Source: Parelaphostrongylus tenuis (taxonomy: Eukaryota > Nematoda > Chromadorea > Rhabditida > Metastrongylidae). Taken from it: a DNA stretch of 64,000 nt. The stretch lies in assembly GCA_019055375.1 (NCBI GenBank), contig JAHQIW010007345.1:213396-277395 (forward strand), written 5' to 3'. A model generated the notes under the pieces. The model had not been told where the DNA came from. It saw only the letters and a program-made list of their open reading frames with translations, and ran no database searches. The position numbers and the translations under genes were made by a program. Shown piece by piece: positions 57,571-64,000 of this stretch; the stretch's first letter is position 1; each line of letters begins with the position of its first letter.

Positions 57571-58560
57571 TTAACAGAGGAAGAATGAGAGATAAGGAGC
57601 CATATCACTTGTGATATTGAAACACGTTTCACTCCTATCTATTTTCAGATTTCTCAGTTTTGTCCGAAAATACTTGAGATTGTTTTCCACGAAGGTTTTT
57701 GACCATTGCCCCACGATTTTCAGAAACCTCAGAGCCCTCACCGCTGTGTCTTTCTGCCTTATGAGCATTTAGCGGAGTACTTGTTCGAATTCTCGTCTTT
57801 CTATCACGATGTTCCTTCATGAGCACGTAAAATGATATATACCATTTCGCCGATCTATTCATCGCCACATGTTTTAGAAAGAACAGTTATCTTGTACCTC
57901 AGCTGTATTGCACAGACGATAGTTTAGGCTATCTTGAAACATTTGGCTACGTAATGTGTTAGGTGCAATTTCTATAATGCTCAGAGAGGTTTCAAACCAC
58001 TTTTTAGACACTTTTGAAAGCGGCGCTTATTCCTCATAATCTCTTCCTGATCACCTAAAGTCTTAAGAGAGTCATGAGCTGCTGAATAAACAAGCCATAC
58101 GAATTTATTTTCTCTTGCTTTTTTATCATTAACTCGTGAATGGCTTGTATTGCAGCGCCATTCGAGAGGTTTGTTTAGAGCGATGTAACATCAAGTAAAT
58201 CCATTGCTTGCGTGCGGTTTAGCTACGCACGAGGTAAACGGCTTGGGAAATTTACATGTTAAGGAGCGGTAATATGAGGCTGAGAAACCATTTATCATGT
58301 TCTTCGAGCCACCTACACAACTCATGATTGGTCTGATCTTGAATGTTGGAAAATTGGTGTTTGGTAGAAGCAATATCACATTAGAGGTGAATTTGCATAT
58401 TTCTGGTCTGGTCCTTGTGGGCGGCATGCACACAATAGTGTGCACACTTAATTGGAGGCTTTTTATTGCCGGGCAGGGCTTTTTGACTAAACTTCAACCT
58501 AAGGAGCCATTCGATGGCGTAAGAAACAAGGTTTATTCTCTATTTGGCGTCTGATAAGGT
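57571..58560 (-). pseudogene. Old, internally deleted Penelope-like element
   Basis: Minus strand, 5' to 3': a decayed PPIKC..HYCVHAAHKDQTR (the YTLIKTHK region), FKIRPIMSCVGGSKNMI near 58300, and nucleotide-level similarity to the TNVSNDVAIQA segment near 58140-58200. After about 58110 it jumps to the linker and endonuclease part. The C-terminus CFNITSDMAPYLSF (57571-57640) matches the PLE end. The RT palm with the YIDD box and most of the GIY-YIG motifs are deleted or frameshifted. It is clearly older than, and of a different subfamily from, the 31-34 kb pair. Confidence 0.75.
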
Positions 58561-60131
58561 CTTCTTAGTGCACTGTAGGAGTGGAAATATTTGTGTTTCA
58601 CCTTTTGCGTTCTTCTTTTACACGGCTAAGGTCTGCGGATGGCTTTTTGTTAGAATATTGGTGGCTATTTGATAGCCTAAATCGTTATGGAACTGCGACT
58701 GGATTTTCTTCTGAAGAGGTTTTTACAGATAGTCATGAAAGCGAAGAGAAGAACAAGTAGCCTGGACAATGTTTTGGATTCGAAGCGATAGCTCGTTATT
58801 GGAACTTCATAGAGAATTTAATTTGTAATTCAAAATAGGAAATACAAAGCTAGTACCTATAGAATAACAGATTGGAGTCTCTTCTCCAATTCTGATAAAA
58901 AAACGTTGAGGATTTTGCGAAACCGAAAAAAAATCTCCAATCAAATCAAAAATCGCGCACCTCTCGAGTCGCTCTGCGCATAACGATTTCATTTGCTGGC
59001 CCCGAAAGTGTACGATTTTGGCTATTTATCTAGAAACAATTTCTTTAGTTTGAATTTTGTCTGGTTTTTTTATACTCTTTAACATCACAAATTTCTCTAC
59101 ACGATCTGTGCTTTGATTCCGATTTTCTTCTAGTAAAAGCTCAACCTTTTTTTCCACTCTTACACCTTTTTATGGAGACCCTTTCAATGATGAAGCCCAG
59201 TTTCGGAATCGAGGGGATTTGCGCTATCGACTGAGTACTGAAATTCTAGTGTGAAACAAGACACAAACGCTGGCCATGAAAATAATCCATTCCGAAGGTG
59301 AAACGTCAATTTCCTACGGCTCCCATAACGTATCAACAAGGACATTTTGAAGATCATGTGGGAGTATCACAATTACGCTATTGAATGACTACTAAAAGTT
59401 TGAGAGGAAAAGCGAAAAAGCCCCTTAGCAGCGGAATAAGTGGCAAATTGTTTTGAAGTTGACGGATAACTTGGTTGTTATAACGAGTTTGGTTTTCTAG
59501 TTTATGAAGCATAGATTATGACCAATTCAAACAATATTCCCTCTGAAAAGAATCACTTTCTTGTAATCAAAATCTCTCATAAGATTAGCAATGAGGTCAA
59601 TGAAGAACCATCTCAATGATTTTCATTAGAAATCAGATATTTCTACTTTGAGTAATACTGATCCGCATAGGTCTCTGACTTTTTTATTCGCATTAAATTC
59701 TGTACTTTCAGCATAATATTGACCACTCACACGAATGTCTTAGTATTTACGACTGTCCACGAATAAATGACAAATGAGGCATTTCTGAATAGTTGACGAT
59801 GGAAAATTGACAAATCATGTACTCTAGCGGCTTGTAATTTGTCATATCACGGATTCCAGATAGCGAAAGGAGTTTGGTAATCCTTGTTCACATCTATCCA
59901 GAACGTATTTCTGCAATCTGTAATCGACAGAAACCAAGTTGAGCTCCACCTGGTCTCTTCCTAGCACGTGCCCTCTTGCAAAAATCGTTTTTCAACGACT
60001 CAATATGCTTGATTATTTGATTATTTGGTTATTCTCTCCATGTAGGCAGCACTGTTTCTGATCCGTAGCCTGTTACTGGTTGCAAGCTCAAATGATCAGA
60101 GACTCTCTAACGAATCCTAAGTAAGGTGAGA
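58561..60131. other. No recognised gene
   Basis: AT-rich. A stretch at 59330-59400 (ATTACGCTATTGAATGACTAC) may be a remnant of the foldback family's right arm. Confidence 0.4.
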
Positions 60132-60804
60132 TTATTTTTTGTCCAGGCATCTGAAGCAACAGCTGCTATATGGTCTTATAACGTTTATATAAGTGTTGTA
60201 AACTAGTCACGACACTAACGTTCTTTCATTGTGATCGATGTTCAAACTCACCGAATTAATCCGCTTAGGACCTGCTGTGCTGACGATTCTTGCTTACGAA
60301 GAAACTCAGTTTTTTCTGTCCCCCGTAAACAAGTACTGAAGCTCACGAAAACGTGGGAGTGTCGGAACTACACTTCTATCGGTGGATAGACCTTATCTGA
60401 GCATGACCAGTCTCAAGCCGCGTAGTACTATCATGTTCGTCATAACACGTTCACCTCTGTATAACGCTACGAGAAGACAAATTAGTACCTTGGATGCCTG
60501 CCTATCTTCAACTCCTGGCTTCCTGCCAATAAACAGTGGTCTGCGCCATTTAGCCTCAGTATAAGCCACTGAAGAAAAAGGACAAACTTCTTTCCGAGAA
60601 AAACTGACTGAGCCTATGGGTCACTGACTATAAGGCGGATACTCATTGATTTTCCATTGTCTCCTAGAACTTTTCACTCATGTGGTGTTACGAATCTGTA
60701 ATCGTACCAAAATATACATTGAATCAGCCGTTCACGTGGCTCAGTGGCGCTGAAAATATTCATGAGTGTCCATCCAGCAAACTCACTCGACCTGACTTTG
60801 ACAT
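60132..60804 (-). CDS. Compact four-exon gene model, about 66 aa, unrecognised
   Basis: Minus-strand exons 60787-60804 (ATG), 60489-60568, 60252-60335 and 60132-60150 (TAA) splice in phase. Donors are CGA/GTGAGT, CCAAG/GTACTA and ATTCG/GTGAGT; acceptors are TTTTTCTTCAG, GAGCTTCAG and TTGCTTCAG. Introns of 218, 153 and 101 bases are of ordinary nematode size. TCTAG/GTTTGA just before the ATG could be a trans-splice site. The product begins MSKSGRWLILRLNG and contains DHCLLAGSQELKIGRHPS, then a helical KTEFLRKQESSAQQVLSGLI and a CLDKK end. The N-terminal half looks like beta strands and recalls the start of an FHA fold, but the conserved FHA core is absent, so no family is assigned. Confidence 0.4.
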
Positions 60805-60812
60805 TCAAACCT

Positions 60813-62570
60813 AGAAGCCCGCGTAAGCACAATTTTGAGTAGCCTTGGAATTAATATGATCGTCATTAGCTACCTATCCACGATAGTATAAATAGCGAGC
60901 TTTCTTTCAAAAACTGAGTTTTCTCGCGCTTTATGATCTGTTATGGTGTAATGAAGACGCACTGATTTCACTACACAAATGCTTGAAACTGACGTGATTA
61001 CTGGGAAGGTGATAACAAATGATATAGAAAGCTGAGAGAAAAGATAAGGCGCTCGGTATTGGTCTATTCACGAGTAATGCACAATGTATTGGACATCAAT
61101 AAGTAGGGCATGAGGAATGCACTGATGGTTAGCATGATGGGTTGTTGTGGCTTACCGACTATGATATAGAAATCTGTATTTTTATCCTCCAAGACAGATT
61201 TTGTTACCTATTTTGGGCTGCTCCAGAAGGATGGAAGTGTTTGAGGGGCTCCGCACTTGAATTCGCAAATGATCCACGGTGTATTATATTTGGATTGCAT
61301 CTTCAAAAACTTGGAGAGCATACGAAGACTCGAAATGTAAACTTAAGCTACTCTCGAATTCTTACTGTCATCGTTGTTTCATTGTTTCTCTCCCTATCCC
61401 GCAACCGAGTTTCCACTACTCCCTCGTCATCATCAAAAATTGGTGAGGCAAAACGATTAACGTCTATCGTGTTTGGTGAACACGGGCAAGGTGGTAATTT
61501 CAAGTCCACCTCACCAATAAAAATGGTTTACGTTAGTAACTATTTGTCCACGATCTATGGATAAATTTTTCTGAGTTTTGTTTTGACACCCCTCTGGTCT
61601 ATATCTTACGAAAATGTGTTTAGTGATTAAGCGTAGAAAAGCCGCTACAATACTGTCACTTTTCTCATGTACTTGCTTATATTTCATTTTGGATCTTGGT
61701 GCATTCACTGAGGCCACGACGAATCCGCCAGACATTGAATTATGTGTGTTCGCATCAGATGATATCCAAGAATTTTAGCTACTTCTAACTCGCATGTGGT
61801 CGTTATACTTCTTGTAATCTGCGGAGTTTTGACAGCAAAACTTTGCGACTTCTTGCGTTTAGCAATTCATCATCTTTACCAAAACTTTTTTTCCTATTCT
61901 TGAAAGCTTATTCTTCCTAGAGGGATTACGTATTTGCTCTTTTTTTGGAGCTTGGGATACATAGTATAGCAAAATCTTCAGGATGCAAGCAGTATAAGTT
62001 CAGAGTTGTCAGGCAATACTAAGTAGTCACTGGTTCAACTCCCTTTCATGACCCCGTCAGGACTTATATCCTTCCGTGACGGGAAAATTTGTACCGAACC
62101 TAGCAGGTAGTGAAATGAGAGTTGAAACATCATGACTCCTACTACAGCTTCAGTATAACTCAATTTATGCCCCATTAGTGCCTTGATCTCCCGATCAGTT
62201 CCGGTGTGAGATTGGCGGGTGAATCGCTGACAGCCGCGCGTTTGAATATAATGTGCAGTAGAGTGTACGCTACAGCGGACGGGGGCGCTCCTGGTTGATG
62301 TGGCACTGTATAAAACGTAAATTACACCCAAGCACTTTTTTTTTCTAACCATGTCCCTTGTTGTTAGGGAAGTGACCTTTCAAACAGAGTGAGTTTTAAT
62401 TGCCTCGACTGGTGCGCCAAAGGTCCCAGATCACTCCCCAAACGGTTCGCTACTTGGAGAACCAGCTGAGAATTTTAAAATCAGCGGCTTCTTAAAGGAA
62501 TGCAGAGTAAGGACTTCAATGTGTCGTGCAGTAGTGGTGTCCCGGAAGAGTAGTAGTGGGCGGTTGGAGT
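60813..62570. other. No supported gene; one longer open frame
   Basis: The 140-codon plus frame at 61142-61564 contains a coding-like part (EFANDPRCIIFGLHLQKLGE) ending near a GAAAT/GTAAAC donor-like site. The remainder includes a hydrophobic stretch and no domain. A short CCGTCAGGA..TCC..TGACGG hairpin lies at 62053-62082. Confidence 0.3.
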
Positions 62571-62587
62571 CCCCCCCCCCCCCCCCC
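62571..62587. repeat. C17 homopolymer
   Basis: Seventeen consecutive C, followed by AAAA. Such runs are prone to length error in sequencing. Confidence 0.9.
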
Positions 62588-64000
62588 AAAATTTCTCAAA
62601 AACAAGGTTCGAGTTGCGTGTCGCAACACGCTTGATGGAGAAAAAAGTCCTTCATAGCACAGCTTCAATTAGGCTTGGTGCCGCGTCGAAAGTGTGAAAT
62701 GATAATCCACGTTGTATGGCGTATGCCTTCGGATATCGTAATTCCTTCATAGAAGTGAATGAATCACATATTTGGCATATACGTAGTAAATTTTTCATCA
62801 GTCAGTATTCGAGGCGTGTGCCTGGCAATAAACCATCAACATTGATTATTCATGTCGAGATTAAGTTAAACTCGAAACAATAGGTGTCTCTGCTATAGAG
62901 AAAATTTACGGTAGAATTCCGTTCAACCATGGTAATTACGTCCATATTAAACTCTCAAACGATCTTCAATCAGAGCAGTCACAACAGAGATCGTCCCGGA
63001 CGAGTATAAATGATCAGCTTTAAATGAATGAACCTCTTGCGGCAAATATAGAAGTTTATTCACTCTTCCTATTCATATCTATTAACAAAATTCTTATGCG
63101 AGGGATTCCCGACAGAAGGTCCTTCTTAAAACCGATCTTGTCGGCTTGGTGGGCTGCTCCTCTTGAAACGTTTGATATTTGATATGCAAATAATACCTGT
63201 TGACACGAGCGATTCTACGTAATATCTCTCTATCATAGCAGAGCCGAATCTTTAAGGCTCGACTTTCACTGATCTTGTCTGAATTACTCAATGTTCTGGT
63301 TTTATTAACAGCCCGTTATCTGGAATTGTTGACATTGAAAGGTTTTGCTCTTGTTTATATTCCAGTAATACCAATTCAACTGCTAAAGAATGGATTTATC
63401 ACCAGAAAATAAATAAGTGCTGATTGGACAGACGACCAGGGAACGTCCCTCACGTGGGGGCAAACTGCTGGGTTGAGGTCTAAGGACACTTTAGCGCACG
63501 TTGGAGTCGTGTATGAAACGACTTGTCAGTAAACATGCTTTATTCTTCGTGTGGTGCTTCACTCCACTCGATTTCATCGTCTATAATGACGACGAAGTTC
63601 CACATAGCACACGTAATAGATAACCGATTTTATCATTGAATTCGCGTTTCCGTGGGCTCTGATGAAGTGAAACCGCCAATAACGGGAGATTTCATCCATA
63701 ATCATTTGTGTTTACAACAAAACGAGACATTGTAGCCTATCAAAAACTGGAACGATATTATGTTTTCATCATCATCATCGTTACAAACCATTCCTATCAG
63801 TTTATGAAGAACATCTCTAATTCAGGCTATGACCATTAATTGTCTCTAATCCTGACGACTATTTCTTAGTTTTACTCAATGTCATTCTCGGACTGAGATC
63901 CCTGCAGTTCAGCGATGATTCCCCAAGAAAATAATGTTCGCATTTCCGGACATCCTCCTAGTCCTTGTTTGGTCCCGGAGAGTCCTGTTTCGAACTCATA
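62588..64000. other. No recognised gene; one repeat signature
   Basis: At about 63640-63700 GAATTCGCGTTTCCGTGGGC, TCTGATGAAGTGAAACCGCC and AATAACG form another copy of the signature family at 18090 and 43180. No exon was supported before the right edge. Confidence 0.4.

Noticed and set aside
60489..60568. FHA domain in the minus-strand small gene
   Set aside because: Only the first strands (LIL..LLAGSQELKIGRHP) resemble FHA. The next exon lacks the conserved SR.H core.

Overview
The window looks like nuclear DNA of a parasitic nematode, most likely a clade V strongylid of the hookworm type. The evidence is an AT-rich background, small exons with nematode-style splice sites (TTTTCAG acceptors, GTAAG/GTGAG donors), long repeat-filled introns, mariner remnants, tRNA-derived SINEs and Penelope-like elements (PLEs). 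The species assignment is inference. No rRNA, CRISPR, operon with ribosome binding sites, or bacterial or viral genes were seen. Most of the 64 kb is intron and intergenic DNA.

Genes. The best-supported gene is a plus-strand protein kinase assembled here from 12 exons at 44471-54251, with every splice phase compatible. It has all kinase subdomains plus a short N-terminal LFLPEFP motif that identifies it as an RSKR/SgK494-like AGC-type kinase. A second plus-strand gene contributes its last three exons (10782-21233, one intron of 9.2 kb) and was not recognised. Weaker models are a plus-strand gene ending at 26120, a compact four-exon minus-strand gene of about 66 codons at 60132-60804, a possible first exon on the minus strand at 4151-4327, and a possible last exon on the minus strand at 56294-56459.

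Mobile DNA. At 31051-34775 two nearly identical PLE copies (reverse transcriptase plus GIY-YIG endonuclease) lie head to head as a 1.65-kb inverted repeat, flanked by a 12-bp direct repeat. An older, internally deleted PLE lies at 57571-58560. Three mariner fragments all keep only the C-terminal part of the transposase. Several tRNA-like SINE families occur, some as perfect foldbacks. A 758-bp foldback element (34804-35561) has an older relative at 22488-23561 that carries a nested tRNA-like inverted-repeat element.

Main discovery candidate. Two related small elements (about 14955-15233, and 45457-45808 with 57-bp terminal inverted repeats) each encode a complete minimal type I hammerhead ribozyme on the minus strand (15008-15049 and 45516-45558). 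All core bases are present and stem II differs between copies by a compensatory base-pair change. Both lie in introns antisense to the host gene. A ribozyme-bearing element with DNA-transposon-like inverted ends is unusual. A wider family of decayed hammerhead/PLE-terminal-like signatures is scattered through the window.
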